This document shows, one piece after another, positions 6,223-13,960 of a stretch of 22,118 nucleotides of DNA. A program made the position numbers and the translations under genes. The DNA lies in the NCBI GenBank assembly GCA_016296065.1, contig JAEDKA010000062.1, positions 1 through 22,118 of the forward strand, in the 5' to 3' direction. The first letter of the stretch is position 1. The number at the start of each line of letters is the position of its first letter. The stretch is from Kiritimatiellia bacterium. Lineage in GTDB: Bacteria > Verrucomicrobiota > Kiritimatiellia > RFP12 > UBA1067. The notes below the pieces were generated by a model, which did no database searches, was not told the DNA's origin, and saw only the letters and a list, made by a program, of their open reading frames with translations.

Positions 6223-6546
6223 TCAAGTCAGCCTTTCGCCGTCACAAGAAACAGAAACATATTGCTTGATGTCATCACTGAAATCGTCGAGGTCGTCAAT
6301 TGTGATTGCACCCTCGTTCAGGAGGCAGGTGATGTTTAGGCGCATTCTCGAGCGCCTCATTTCGGCGCTGACGCCTGTATGTCTAACATCCTTCCGCAGT
6401 CGCTTCTCCAGTTCCCAAAATCTGTCTGAAGCAAGACCGGGCGAGGCGATGATGCTTGCGTAGTCGTCGAGCAGTTTCTGCATATGGTGCTCCTGCCACT
6501 GCGGTAGTTTCTTCCGAAACAGCTTCCAGTCGCTTTCTTCAGACAT
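6223..6546 (-). CDS. Small DWKLF-family protein, copy 2 (107 aa)
   Basis: Paralogue of the protein at 1996-2298, sharing DWKLFRKKLPQWQE, the LLDDYASIIASP segment, FWELEKRL, AEMRRSRMRLNITCLLNEGAIT and DDLDDFSDDI. No membrane segments or known catalytic motif are visible. AAAGGAGG lies nine bases before the ATG. It is the first gene of the long minus-strand array and is directly coupled to the YunG-like gene. Upstream is the divergent control region shared with the flavin reductase. Function unknown; a structural or regulatory helical protein is the most that can be said. Confidence 0.8.
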   Translation of the reverse strand: MSEESDWKLFRKKLPQWQEHHMQKLLDDYASIIASPGLASDRFWELEKRLRKDVRHTGVSAEMRRSRMRLNITCLLNEGAITIDDLDDFSDDIKQYVSVSCDGERLT

Positions 6547-6599
6547 TGGTCAATCCTCCTTTTGTCAGCAATGCAGTTTTCGTGCCTGATCCTTCACCC

Positions 6600-6669
6600 T
6601 TCCCATAAGGGAAGTATAGTACATATTAGTGCCTACCTACTTCCCTGTATGGAAATATTATAGTATAAT
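6600..6669. promoter_or_regulatory. Divergent control region with two matching 14-bp dyads
   Basis: TTCCCATAAGGGAA (6600-6613) is a perfect dyad and TTCCCTGTATGGAA (6641-6654) a near-perfect one of the same length. Around the midpoint they also form a larger symmetry, GGGAAGTA (6609-6616) against TACTTCCC (6638-6645). A plus-strand -10 TATAAT lies at 6664-6669 with a weak -35 (TTCCCT, 6641-6646) 17 bases away, inside the second dyad. A possible minus-strand -10 TATACT (6618-6613) lies against the first dyad. The layout suggests one dimeric regulator controlling both directions, for example a redox-responsive repressor of the flavin reductase; no regulator gene is adjacent. Confidence 0.6.
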
Positions 6670-6743
6670 TGTGCGCGTTCCGCAATGGCAGGGAGCGTCT
6701 TCCTGTACGAGACGGAAGGTAAAACACGAAAGGATATCGAAAA

Positions 6744-7322
6744 ATGGCAAAGAAAGATTTGGGCGTAGTCCCCGCCGTGTATCCGATGCCCGTGCTCATC
6801 GTCGCGGCATACGACAAAGACGGCAAAGTGAACGCGATGAACGCCGCATGGGGCATGGTCTGCGACATGGACAAGATCGCGCTCTTCATCAGCGAGGGTC
6901 ACAAGACGACGAAGAACATCCTCGCGACAAAGGCGTTCACCGTCGCCATCGCTGACAAGGCGCACATGGATGTCGCGGACTACTTCGGCATCGCGTCGGG
7001 CAACAACACGCCCGACAAGTTCGCGCGCACGGGCTACACGGCCGTCAAGTCGCAGCACATCAACGCGCCGGTGATCGACGAGTTCCCCGTCACGATGGAG
7101 TGCAGTCTTGCTGAGGTCGTATCGACTGAGACGATGTACTGCATCGTCGGGAAGATCGCCAATGTCGTCGCGGACGAAGCCGTGCTGTCCGACAACGGCA
7201 AGGTCGATCCCGCGAAGCTCAACGCGCTCATCTTCGACCAGTTCCAGAGCGGCTACTACGTCACCGGCGAGAAAGTCGGCCAGGCCTGGAACGCCGGCAA
7301 GCCGCTCATGCAGAAGAAGTAA
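6744..7322 (+). CDS. Flavin reductase-like protein (DIM6/NTAB family)
   Basis: A full-length 192-residue flavoredoxin-like protein. It begins with the usual short lead, then PMPVLIVAAYDKDGKVNAMNAAWG, in which the N-AMNAAW stretch contacts FMN, followed by DKIALFIS, HKTTKNILATKAFTVAI and a terminal EKVGQAWNAGKPLM. The family binds FMN and reduces or transfers electrons through it using NAD(P)H or partner proteins; the partner is unknown. The ribosome binding site is AAAGGA ten bases before the ATG. It is the intact relative of the two miniature remnants at 67-222 and 3753-3944. Expression is probably controlled by the dyads at 6600-6654, and the transcript ends at the hairpin near 7370. Confidence 0.9.
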   Translation: MAKKDLGVVPAVYPMPVLIVAAYDKDGKVNAMNAAWGMVCDMDKIALFISEGHKTTKNILATKAFTVAIADKAHMDVADYFGIASGNNTPDKFARTGYTAVKSQHINAPVIDEFPVTMECSLAEVVSTETMYCIVGKIANVVADEAVLSDNGKVDPAKLNALIFDQFQSGYYVTGEKVGQAWNAGKPLMQKK

Positions 7323-7355
7323 AACCCGATTTCGAGCAAAGCGCACTTCGCGCAC

Positions 7356-7392
7356 AAAGCCCGTCACGCTGTCCCGTGGCGGGCTTTTCTTT
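7356..7392 (+). terminator. Rho-independent terminator of the flavin reductase
   Basis: AAAGCCCGTCACG (7356-7368) pairs with CGTGGCGGGCTTT (7375-7387) with a single G-T wobble and a six-base loop. The stem is followed by a T-rich run (TTTTCTTT). It lies 34 bases after the flavin reductase stop. Confidence 0.9.
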
Positions 7393-7514
7393 CAATCAGG
7401 CATTCAGACCGGCTTCATGCACCTTGCACCCACCAGTGAGCACAATGTCTTGAAAGTGTTCCTCGTCGATTCGCCGTCGGTTGCGAACGATGTCGCAGAT
7501 CATTCAGATTCGAT

Positions 7515-7568
7515 TTAACACGATTCTAACACAATCCTCACGGGCGAGTAACATGGATTTGGGACAAT
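7515..7568 (+). promoter_or_regulatory. Pho-box array upstream of the Na+/Pi cotransporter
   Basis: Four 7-mers follow one another every 11 bases: TTAACAC (7515), CTAACAC (7526), CTCACGG (7537) and GTAACAT (7548). A -10-like GACAAT starts at 7563, eight bases after the last repeat. Direct repeats at an 11-base period are the known binding pattern of PhoB-type regulators. The same arrangement recurs before the porin, pstS, the broken phoB and the second phoB. The remainder of the 330-base gap between the flavin reductase and this gene shows only the terminator and no supported gene. Confidence 0.75.
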
Positions 7569-7652
7569 CTCTGGCGATAGGAAAAAAAGACAACTATGAT
7601 TCTGGTTTTACGTGCAAATCGCTAAACCAGTCCACCAATGACAGGAGGGACA

Positions 7653-9344
7653 ATGACAGGAAGTGTGCGGATTGCCGTGACGGCGGTCGGAGGACTCGCG
7701 CTATTCATCTACGGAATGGGTCTGATGAGCGACGGCCTCAGGGAGACGGCCGGGAGCAAGCTGAAAGCCGTGCTCGGGTACATGACGAAAAACAGGTTCT
7801 TCGCGATAGCGGCGGGAGCCGGGGTGACCGCGCTCATCCAGAGCTCCTCCGCGACAAGCGTCATGACCGTGGGATTCGTCAACGCCGGCCTGCTGTCGCT
7901 AGAGCAGGCGATCGGCGTGATATTCGGCGCCAACATAGGAACGACCATCACGGGACAGATCGTTTCGCTGAAACTGGACGACCTCGCACTTCCGGCCATC
8001 ACGATAGGCGTGGCCGGACTGCTGGCCGCCCGCGGCAAGTCGACGCGCGGGATTCTGCGCACGGTGCTGGGATTCGGCTTCCTCTTCTACGGCATGCAGG
8101 TCATGAGCCACGAACTGAAGTCGCTGACGGAAATGCCGGCGTTCATCCGGTTCTTCTCGACGTTCGACTGCACGCCATCGGCAACGGGACACCTTCCTAT
8201 GGGGTGCGTGCTCGGCGCGATAGCCGTCGGCACCCTATGCACGATGCTCGTCCAGAGTTCGTCGGCGACAATAGGCATCACCATCGCGCTCGCGGAGGCA
8301 GGAGCCATCAACATATGGACGGCAATCCCGATAGTCCTCGGCGACAACATCGGCACGACGGTCACAGCCGGACTGGCGGCGATCGGCACAAATGCAAATG
8401 CAAGGCGCACGGCGCTGGCCCACGCGCTTTTCAACCTGCTCGGGACGATGATACTGACGGCGTCGTTCGCCTTTGTGTTCACCGCGCCGGGCGGCGTCGG
8501 CGCGCCCGCGTTCTTCCACCTGGTCGACCTCTGCGTTCCGGGAGACAGTTTCGCGGGCGCAAATCCGGGGCGCCACGTAGCCATGGCCCACACGCTCTTC
8601 AACATCGGAAACGTCATCCTGCTATCAGCCTTCATCCCCGCGCTTGCCCGGATCTGCGAGACGATCATACGTTCCAAGGGGGAATCGCGCACGCTCACAC
8701 TCGAACCCAATCTGCTCGTCGCTCCCGACCTGGCTTTGCAGGCGGCCGCCTCCGCAGTCGCCGAGATGACACGACGCGCATGGACGGTCGCCTCGGTTGC
8801 GCTCAACAACAGTCTCGGCAAGACATCTGTCAATCCCGAGTCGATCGAGGCGGCCGAACGCGAGGTCGACAAGATGCGCGAGCAGATAAAGGCGTACCTC
8901 GTGGAGATTTCCCAGCGCAAGCTGTCCCAGCGCGAGGCGCTGATGATTCCGGAGCTCATCCACTGCGCAAACGACGCGGAGCGAATCAGCGACCTGGCGC
9001 TCAAGGTCTGCCGGAAGGGAGACGTCGTCAAAGGCGGCATAGCGCACCCCGGTGCCGTTTCCCTCGTAGCAGGCGCGGCGGCACAGGTCAGGCAGTTCGC
9101 CCACGACACAATCGACGCGATGAAAAACGGCAAGCCGCCCGCCTTCGACCCGAAGAGCATCGACGGCGGAATCAGGTCAGCCGCGCGCATGGCGACTCTC
9201 GAGCTGTGGAACGACCAGCCGTCCCGCGGCGCGCACACTCGCGAGTACCTTGCGCTGGTGTCGGTATTCAAGTGCCTCGGCGACATTTCCCGCCACATCG
9301 GAAACATCGCCGTACGGGCCAGGGGGTTTTCGAGCGCCGTCTAG
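7653..9344 (+). CDS. Na+/Pi cotransporter with PhoU-like tail (NptA/YjbB type)
   Basis: A 563-residue Na+/phosphate cotransporter. Two inverted-repeat transport modules are marked by QSSSATS (residues 63-69) and QSSSATI (201-207), each followed by a hydrophobic helix, with GANIGTT and GDNIGTT after them. From about residue 350 the membrane part gives way to a soluble helical PhoU-like domain (EAAEREVDKMREQIKAYL onward). The transporter moves inorganic phosphate with sodium across the inner membrane. I chose the ATG at 7653, four bases after AGGAGG; an ATG at 7638 lies upstream of that ribosome site. The Pho-box array 100 bases upstream places it under phosphate control. phoB starts 40 bases downstream, so read-through is possible. 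Confidence 0.93.
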   Translation: MTGSVRIAVTAVGGLALFIYGMGLMSDGLRETAGSKLKAVLGYMTKNRFFAIAAGAGVTALIQSSSATSVMTVGFVNAGLLSLEQAIGVIFGANIGTTITGQIVSLKLDDLALPAITIGVAGLLAARGKSTRGILRTVLGFGFLFYGMQVMSHELKSLTEMPAFIRFFSTFDCTPSATGHLPMGCVLGAIAVGTLCTMLVQSSSATIGITIALAEAGAINIWTAIPIVLGDNIGTTVTAGLAAIGTNANARRTALAHALFNLLGTMILTASFAFVFTAPGGVGAPAFFHLVDLCVPGDSFAGANPGRHVAMAHTLFNIGNVILLSAFIPALARICETIIRSKGESRTLTLEPNLLVAPDLALQAAASAVAEMTRRAWTVASVALNNSLGKTSVNPESIEAAEREVDKMREQIKAYLVEISQRKLSQREALMIPELIHCANDAERISDLALKVCRKGDVVKGGIAHPGAVSLVAGAAAQVRQFAHDTIDAMKNGKPPAFDPKSIDGGIRSAARMATLELWNDQPSRGAHTREYLALVSVFKCLGDISRHIGNIAVRARGFSSAV

Positions 9345-9366
9345 GCCGCCGCAGGCCACGGTGAGT

Positions 9367-9387
9367 TTTGGTATAATACAAGTCATG
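9367..9387 (+). promoter_or_regulatory. Extended -10 promoter of phoB, probably leaderless
   Basis: TTTTGGTATAATACAAGTCATG contains TATAAT (9372-9377) preceded by TGG, an extended -10 motif, with no -35 match upstream. Initiation would fall at 9384-9385, the ATG itself. No Shine-Dalgarno sequence or Pho-box repeat is present. Confidence 0.5.
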
Positions 9388-10068
9388 AATCAGCCAAAGA
9401 TACTCGTCGTTGAGGACGATCCGTCCATTCGCCGCGTAATCGTGCTGGCACTCAAAAGCGCGGACTACGCGAAGATAGCGGAGGTTGCATCGGGCGATGC
9501 GGCGCTTGAAGCCGCGTTCAGGATGCGTCCCGACCTTGTCCTGCTCGACATCATGCTCCCCGGAATGGACGGGCTGTCGGTGTGCCGGGCCCTTCGGTCG
9601 AATCCCGAGACGGCCTCTGCGGCAATCGTCATGCTGACCGCCAAGGGAGCAGACCGGGACGTCGTGGCCGGACTGGACGCAGGAGCCAACGACTACATCG
9701 CCAAGCCCTTCTCCAAGGACGTGCTGTTGGCCCGCATCAGGGCCGCGCTGCGGACAAGCGGCGCCACAGACACGACGCATTTGTCGCTCGACGGTCTCGT
9801 CCTCGACAACACCACCCACCGCGTCACGCTGGACGGAGCGGACCTGAAGCTCACGCTCACCGAGTTCAGGATACTGGAGCTGCTGCTGCTCAACGTCGGA
9901 CGCGTGTTCGAGCGCGCGCGGATCATCGACCGCATATCGGGCGGGGAGAAGATTGTCACGGAGCGGACCATAGACGTGCAGATGGTGGGTTTGCGCCGCA
10001 AGCTGGGTGCATGGGCCAGACACATAGAGACGATCAGGGGAGTCGGATACCGGTTGGACGAAAAATGA
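9385..10068 (+). CDS. phoB: PhoB-like response regulator, copy 1
   Basis: A 227-residue OmpR/PhoB-type regulator. The receiver has Asp11/Asp12, the phospho-acceptor Asp55 in LVLLDIMLPGMDG, Thr85 and Lys107 in KPFS. A winged-helix DNA-binding domain follows (LDGLVLDNTTHRV, LTEFRILELLL, then RTIDVQMVGLRRKL with ETIRGVGYRL). The position next to phoR and the pst operon, and the 11-base repeats in neighbouring promoters, make a phosphate-starvation role likely. The start is fixed by the MNQPKILVVEDD opening; a longer frame from 9250 would enter the cotransporter gene. Its stop overlaps the phoR start as ATGA. Confidence 0.9.
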   Translation: MNQPKILVVEDDPSIRRVIVLALKSADYAKIAEVASGDAALEAAFRMRPDLVLLDIMLPGMDGLSVCRALRSNPETASAAIVMLTAKGADRDVVAGLDAGANDYIAKPFSKDVLLARIRAALRTSGATDTTHLSLDGLVLDNTTHRVTLDGADLKLTLTEFRILELLLLNVGRVFERARIIDRISGGEKIVTERTIDVQMVGLRRKLGAWARHIETIRGVGYRLDEK

Positions 10069-11297
10069 AAAAACGATTTGACAGAAGTCTGGCGGCCGCT
10101 GCCGCCGGCGGCGCGTGCATCGTGGTGTTCTCGCTGATCCTCTTCGCCGTCGCTCGCAGCTTCCGCTCGTCGATAGCGGAAATGGCGGAGTCCGGCACCC
10201 GCGTTACAATCGTCAACGCCGACGGATCGGTTTTCTACGACACCGACGACGCAACGGACAACCACGCAACGCGCGAGGAGGTGCGACAGGCATTCGCGCG
10301 CGGGCACAGCACCGTGCTGCGCCACTCCGACACCATGAACCGCGACTTCCTCTACTGCGCGCGCACAGTCGACGGCCGCGTTGTCAGGCTTGCCGTACCG
10401 TACACAGGCGTGATAAGGTCGCAGCGTCTCGCCTGGGCCGGGCTTTGCGCCGCCGTGGCGATGGGCGCATGCGTTATCGCACTGGTCTTCGTGGTGACAC
10501 GCAGGCTGACAAGGCGACTCGACGAGCAATCCAAGAGGCTGGAGATCGCAGCCGCAAACGAGAGGTTCCGCCGCGAATTCACGACAAACGTCACGCACGA
10601 GCTGAAAAGCCCCCTGACGGCGATACAAGGCGCCGTTGACGTCCTTGGTGACGGATCGTGCCTTTCGGAAGAGGAACGCAAGGATCTGTTCGGGATAATA
10701 CACGGCGAAAGCGCAAGACTTGGGTCTCTTGTCGGAGACGTGCTTTCTCTCGCCCAGATAGAGCAGGAGGAGATAGAACATTCCCACGACTTTGCGCACG
10801 TTTCCCTGGCGGAACTGGTCGATGCAGTGGCGACCCGCGAGCAAGCCAAGGCGAACGCCGCACATGTGAAGATCGCGGTCGTGCGCAACGACGACGTCCA
10901 CGTCAAGGGTGACGTCGGCAGGCTGGAGGAAATCCTCGAGAACCTGATAGACAACGCCCTGCGCTACTCCGGATCGGACCGCATAGACGTTTCTTCTGCG
11001 GCCACGCCGACGGAGGTGACCGTATCCGTCACCGACTTCGGAATCGGAATACCTGCGGAGCACATTCCGCACATCTTCGAGCGATTCTACCGCGTCAACA
11101 AGTCGAGAAGCAGGTCGCTGGGCGGCACCGGGCTCGGGCTGGCGATTGTGAAGCACCTCGTCCAGCTGCACGGCGGATCGGTTTCGGTGGTCTCGTCTCC
11201 CGGACAAGGCACGACATTCTCATTCACCCTTTCGCGCCTGCCGAATCCAGCCGCTCGCCGCGCCGGACGCGCTGTCGCGCAGGCAGCGCTGGCCTGA
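10065..11297 (+). CDS. phoR: PhoR-like sensor histidine kinase, copy 1, with aberrant C-terminus
   Basis: A 410-residue kinase. One membrane helix (about 11-30) and a second (about 123-145) flank a periplasmic sensor with TIVNADGSVFYDTDD and RLAVPY, the arrangement seen in PhoR-type sensors. His178 (NVTHELKSPL) is the phosphorylation site; Asn297, DFGIGIP (324-330), the FERFYRV motif and GGTGLGLA (353-360) form the ATP domain. Related kinases end right after FSFTL or TFTLVI, as copy 2 does; this one continues 20 residues (SRLPNPAARRAGRAVAQAALA). Those extra codons lie over a porin fragment read in another frame, so the natural 3' end was replaced by a deletion junction. All catalytic motifs are intact and activity is expected. 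It is co-translated with phoB through an ATGA overlap. Confidence 0.88.
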   Translation: MKKRFDRSLAAAAAGGACIVVFSLILFAVARSFRSSIAEMAESGTRVTIVNADGSVFYDTDDATDNHATREEVRQAFARGHSTVLRHSDTMNRDFLYCARTVDGRVVRLAVPYTGVIRSQRLAWAGLCAAVAMGACVIALVFVVTRRLTRRLDEQSKRLEIAAANERFRREFTTNVTHELKSPLTAIQGAVDVLGDGSCLSEEERKDLFGIIHGESARLGSLVGDVLSLAQIEQEEIEHSHDFAHVSLAELVDAVATREQAKANAAHVKIAVVRNDDVHVKGDVGRLEEILENLIDNALRYSGSDRIDVSSAATPTEVTVSVTDFGIGIPAEHIPHIFERFYRVNKSRSRSLGGTGLGLAIVKHLVQLHGGSVSVVSSPGQGTTFSFTLSRLPNPAARRAGRAVAQAALA

Positions 11298-11530
11298 CGT
11301 CCTGTTCATCGACAACCTTTACGTCACATGGAACGGTGCGTTCGACGTCCTCGACTTCAAGCTCGGACGGCAGGACATGTCGTTCGGCGCCCAGCGCATC
11401 ATATCGGACGGCACGGCTGGCGACGGATCGAGAAGCGCGTACTTCGACGGACTGCGCGTCACCCTTTTTGCCACGGCAAGCGCCTCGTCGCGAAGGCGTC
11501 CGCATAGAAAACACCCATTCTCCGCTTAAC
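11230..11530 (+). pseudogene. Internal fragment of a second porin gene
   Basis: In the frame offset by one from phoR, the sequence reads FRACR, then APDALSRRQRWPDVLFIDN, TWNGAFDVLDFKLGRQD and SFGAQRIISDGTAGDGSRS, ending YFDGLRVTLF. This matches residues 91-164 of the intact porin at 11590-12930 with high identity at protein and DNA level. Homology ends near 11468; the frame continues in unrecognised sequence to a stop at 11528-11530. Neither the start nor the end of the gene is present. It overlaps the last 23 codons of phoR and lies just upstream of the intact porin's Pho boxes, indicating a former tandem porin duplication largely removed by deletion. Confidence 0.85.
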
Positions 11531-11581
11531 GGAAATTTAATCCTATATTCATGCGACGCTAAAGGTTTTTTGCGATACTGT
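11526..11581 (+). promoter_or_regulatory. Pho-box array and -10 upstream of the porin
   Basis: TTAACGG (11526), TTAATCC (11537), TTCATGC (11548) and CTAAAGG (11559) are spaced exactly 11 bases apart. A -10-like TACTGT begins at 11576, ten bases after the last repeat, the same distance as before pstS. The porin ATG follows eight bases later. Confidence 0.72.
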
Positions 11582-11589
11582 GCGCCGCA

Positions 11590-12930
11590 ATGAAAAAGAA
11601 AAACATAAAGACACAAACCGCGCTCAAGTGCATGCTTGCCTTCGGCGCAATGCAGGTCGCACACGCCCATTCGGACGCAGCGACCAATCTCAACGTGACC
11701 GCAGGAGCCGAGCTGAGGCTACGCTACGACGGAACGGACAACCTTCCCACGTCATCGCGCGGTGAATCCGGTTCCACAGAATACGCCCGTATCCGCATAA
11801 GACCTTGGATGATGGCTTCTTATGAAGACTTCGGCTTCTTATTCCGCCTCGCCGACGAATTCCGTGCGTACCGCGTACCGGACTCGATGTCGCGCAAACA
11901 GCGTTGGCCCGACGTCGTCTTCATCGACAACATATACCTCCAATGGGAACGTGCCTTCGACATGCTGGACTTCAAACTGGGACGTCAGGACATGGCCTTC
12001 GGCGCAAAACGGATAATATCGGACGGCACCGGAGGTGACGGATCGAGGAGCGCCTTCTTCGACGGGCTACGCGTGACATGGCACGCAGACGCCAATCGTA
12101 CGATGGACATCTTTGGAATCTATCAGGCATCCGACGATTGGCTGCCTACCATCGGCAAGACGCACGCCAACGGCAAGAAACCCGACGACTATGACCTCAA
12201 CGGCTATGGTCAGGACGAATTCGGGGTAGGTCTCTACTGGCAGGACCGTTCATGCACGGATCTCGGATACGACGTCTATTACGTAGCGAAGGGCGAATGT
12301 CGTCCGACGGAGGCGAAGTACAGACGGGAAGGAAGGTGTTCCTACTACCATACCTTCGGCGTTCGGCTTCTTCCGAGGTTCACGGAGACGCTCCGTGGCG
12401 AGATGGAGATATCCGGACAGGTCGGTTCGGACGCCGCAATCGCAGGGCAAGGATATGCCGGTCTCACATGGGAACCACGCGTATCCGCCAAGCCATATCT
12501 GACAGGAGCATTCTGGATCCTTTCTGGAGACGAAGACGGCGAACGCGGCAACAACGCATGGCATTCCGTCTTCAACCGCGAGACAGGACTCGGCGAATCC
12601 ATCGCACCTATGTACAGCAAGTACAACTACACGAATCTCGCCTATCCTCATATCGCGTCCGGATGCGCGATTGGGGATTTCTCGAAGGTCAAATGCCAGC
12701 TAGGGCCGCTGTTCACGGCCGTGAAAGAGAATGATGCGGACGGTTCATACCGTGGACTATATGTTCAGGTCAAATATGAAATACATCCGGAAAAGCTTTT
12801 CGGCATAGACCTTCTGAAAGGAGGGAAGATTTCCTTTCAGGGCGAGTATTTCGGGAAAGGCGACTACTTCAGGGATGGTTGCGACCATTCCGCCGTCTTC
12901 GGGCGTGCAGAGCTTGCATGGAAGTTCTGA
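11590..12930 (+). CDS. Outer-membrane beta-barrel porin, phosphate-regulated
   Basis: A 446-residue protein with a signal peptide (basic MKKKNIKTQ, hydrophobic core, likely cut after AHA at residue 26), alternating short beta-strand patterns throughout, and a carboxy-terminal AELAWKF whose final Phe is the usual outer-membrane barrel signal. The pattern is closest to alginate-export/OprO-like barrels (ELRLRYDG near the start, RIRPWM, LDFKLGRQD), but I cannot assign a named family with certainty. The position between phoR and pstS and its own Pho boxes suggest it admits phosphate or another anion. No Shine-Dalgarno sequence precedes the ATG; the second Met at residue 15 would destroy the signal peptide. 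Two remnants of sister genes lie at 11230-11530 and 17606-17707. Confidence 0.85.
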   Translation: MKKKNIKTQTALKCMLAFGAMQVAHAHSDAATNLNVTAGAELRLRYDGTDNLPTSSRGESGSTEYARIRIRPWMMASYEDFGFLFRLADEFRAYRVPDSMSRKQRWPDVVFIDNIYLQWERAFDMLDFKLGRQDMAFGAKRIISDGTGGDGSRSAFFDGLRVTWHADANRTMDIFGIYQASDDWLPTIGKTHANGKKPDDYDLNGYGQDEFGVGLYWQDRSCTDLGYDVYYVAKGECRPTEAKYRREGRCSYYHTFGVRLLPRFTETLRGEMEISGQVGSDAAIAGQGYAGLTWEPRVSAKPYLTGAFWILSGDEDGERGNNAWHSVFNRETGLGESIAPMYSKYNYTNLAYPHIASGCAIGDFSKVKCQLGPLFTAVKENDADGSYRGLYVQVKYEIHPEKLFGIDLLKGGKISFQGEYFGKGDYFRDGCDHSAVFGRAELAWKF

Positions 12931-12942
12931 CATGCCGAAATC

Positions 12943-12998
12943 TTAATACAATTCTGATGCTACACTCATATGAACCTTACATATTAATGCCATACTAT
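12943..12998 (+). promoter_or_regulatory. Pho-box array and -10 upstream of pstS
   Basis: TTAATAC (12943), CTGATGC (12954), CTCATAT (12965) and CTTACAT (12976) recur every 11 bases. A -10-like TACTAT starts at 12993, ten bases after the last repeat. The array begins 12 bases after the porin stop, so pstS has its own phosphate-controlled promoter. Confidence 0.75.
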
Positions 12999-13025
12999 CG
13001 GCGCAACACAAAAAAAGGAAATGAA

Positions 13026-13943
13026 ATGAACTCAAGAAAGATAACGGAAAACATCCTCTCGGTCTCGACGGCCACACTGCTTATAACGGGCATCGCCGTG
13101 TTTGGCTTCGGATGCAACAGCAAGGGAAGGCAGAAGATCAACGGAGCGGGAGGAAGCTTCCCCGCCCCGCTCTACCAGTCATGGTGCTTCGACTACTCCC
13201 AGGACATCTCGCACCCGAAGGTCAACTATCAGTCCGTAGGCTCCTCTGCTGGCATAAGCCAGATTAAGGCAGGGACGGTAGACTTCGCCGGTACCGACGC
13301 GCCCCTTTCGGAGGAGGACTGCGAAAAGTCCGGCCTCGAGCAATTCCACATGGTATCGGGTGCGGTCGTCCCGACCGTCAATCTACCTTCTCTCGCGCAA
13401 AGCACCTTTACGCTCGACGGCGATACCCTCGCGGATATCTACCTCGGCAAGATAGAACGCTGGAACGATACGCGGATCGCAGCCCTCAATCCCGGTCTCA
13501 CCCTCCCCGACCTGAAGATCACGGTCGTACACCGGGGCGACGGATCGGGCACGACACATATTTTCACGACATACCTTTCGTCCGTCTCAGAGGCTTGGAA
13601 GAAAGATATCGGCATAGGGACGCTTGTGAAGTGGCCGTGCGGAATCGCCGGGCAGAAGAATCCTGGCGTGTGCAACAACGTCTCGCGCATCAAGGGGGCT
13701 ATCGGATATACCGAATACACGTTTGCCCTGGAGGCCAAACTGCAGATCGCCTTTCTGGCCGTGGACGGCAAAACGGTAAAACCCGATGAGGCGGCATGGC
13801 CGATCCTCGGCAAGACGTACATCCTCACCAGAAAGGACACCCCAGCGGACAAGATGTCCGCAATGGCCGATTTCTTCTCATGGTGCAAACAGTACGGCGG
13901 CGACACGGCGCGCAGGCTCCACTACATTCCAGTCTCGAAATAA
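13026..13943 (+). CDS. pstS: Phosphate ABC transporter substrate-binding protein PstS
   Basis: A 305-residue periplasmic phosphate-binding protein. The phosphate-contact segments GAGGSFPAPLYQSW (residues 40-53), SVGSSAGISQIKAGTVDFAGTDAPLS (70-95) and HRGDGSGTTHIF (169-180) are clear, the last with the conserved Arg and SGTT. A hydrophobic amino terminus ends FGFGC with Cys30, an imperfect lipobox, so it is probably anchored as a lipoprotein. ATG 13026 is chosen for AAGGA six bases upstream; an ATG at 13021 is out of frame. It captures phosphate for PstCA and is the first gene of pstSCAB-phoU, with 17 bases to pstC. Confidence 0.95.
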   Translation: MNSRKITENILSVSTATLLITGIAVFGFGCNSKGRQKINGAGGSFPAPLYQSWCFDYSQDISHPKVNYQSVGSSAGISQIKAGTVDFAGTDAPLSEEDCEKSGLEQFHMVSGAVVPTVNLPSLAQSTFTLDGDTLADIYLGKIERWNDTRIAALNPGLTLPDLKITVVHRGDGSGTTHIFTTYLSSVSEAWKKDIGIGTLVKWPCGIAGQKNPGVCNNVSRIKGAIGYTEYTFALEAKLQIAFLAVDGKTVKPDEAAWPILGKTYILTRKDTPADKMSAMADFFSWCKQYGGDTARRLHYIPVSK

Positions 13944-13960
13944 CGGGCAATCCCCGAGAG

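Noticed and set aside
1..6546. Integron gene-cassette array, suggested by many small same-strand genes with paralogues
   Set aside because: I looked for paired GTTRRRY/RYYYAAC core sites with inverted symmetry between genes and saw none; several genes overlap by four bases, which cassettes do not. No integrase is in the window.
8087..9307. 406-residue minus-strand frame over the cotransporter
   Set aside because: Antisense shadow; composition dominated by Ser, Ala and Arg without domain signature.
7481..9364. 627-residue plus-strand frame over the Na+/Pi cotransporter
   Set aside because: Very Arg/Gly/His-rich shadow of the real cotransporter frame.
9693..11207. 504-residue minus-strand frame over phoB/phoR
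   Set aside because: Antisense shadow of two clearly identified genes, common at this GC content.
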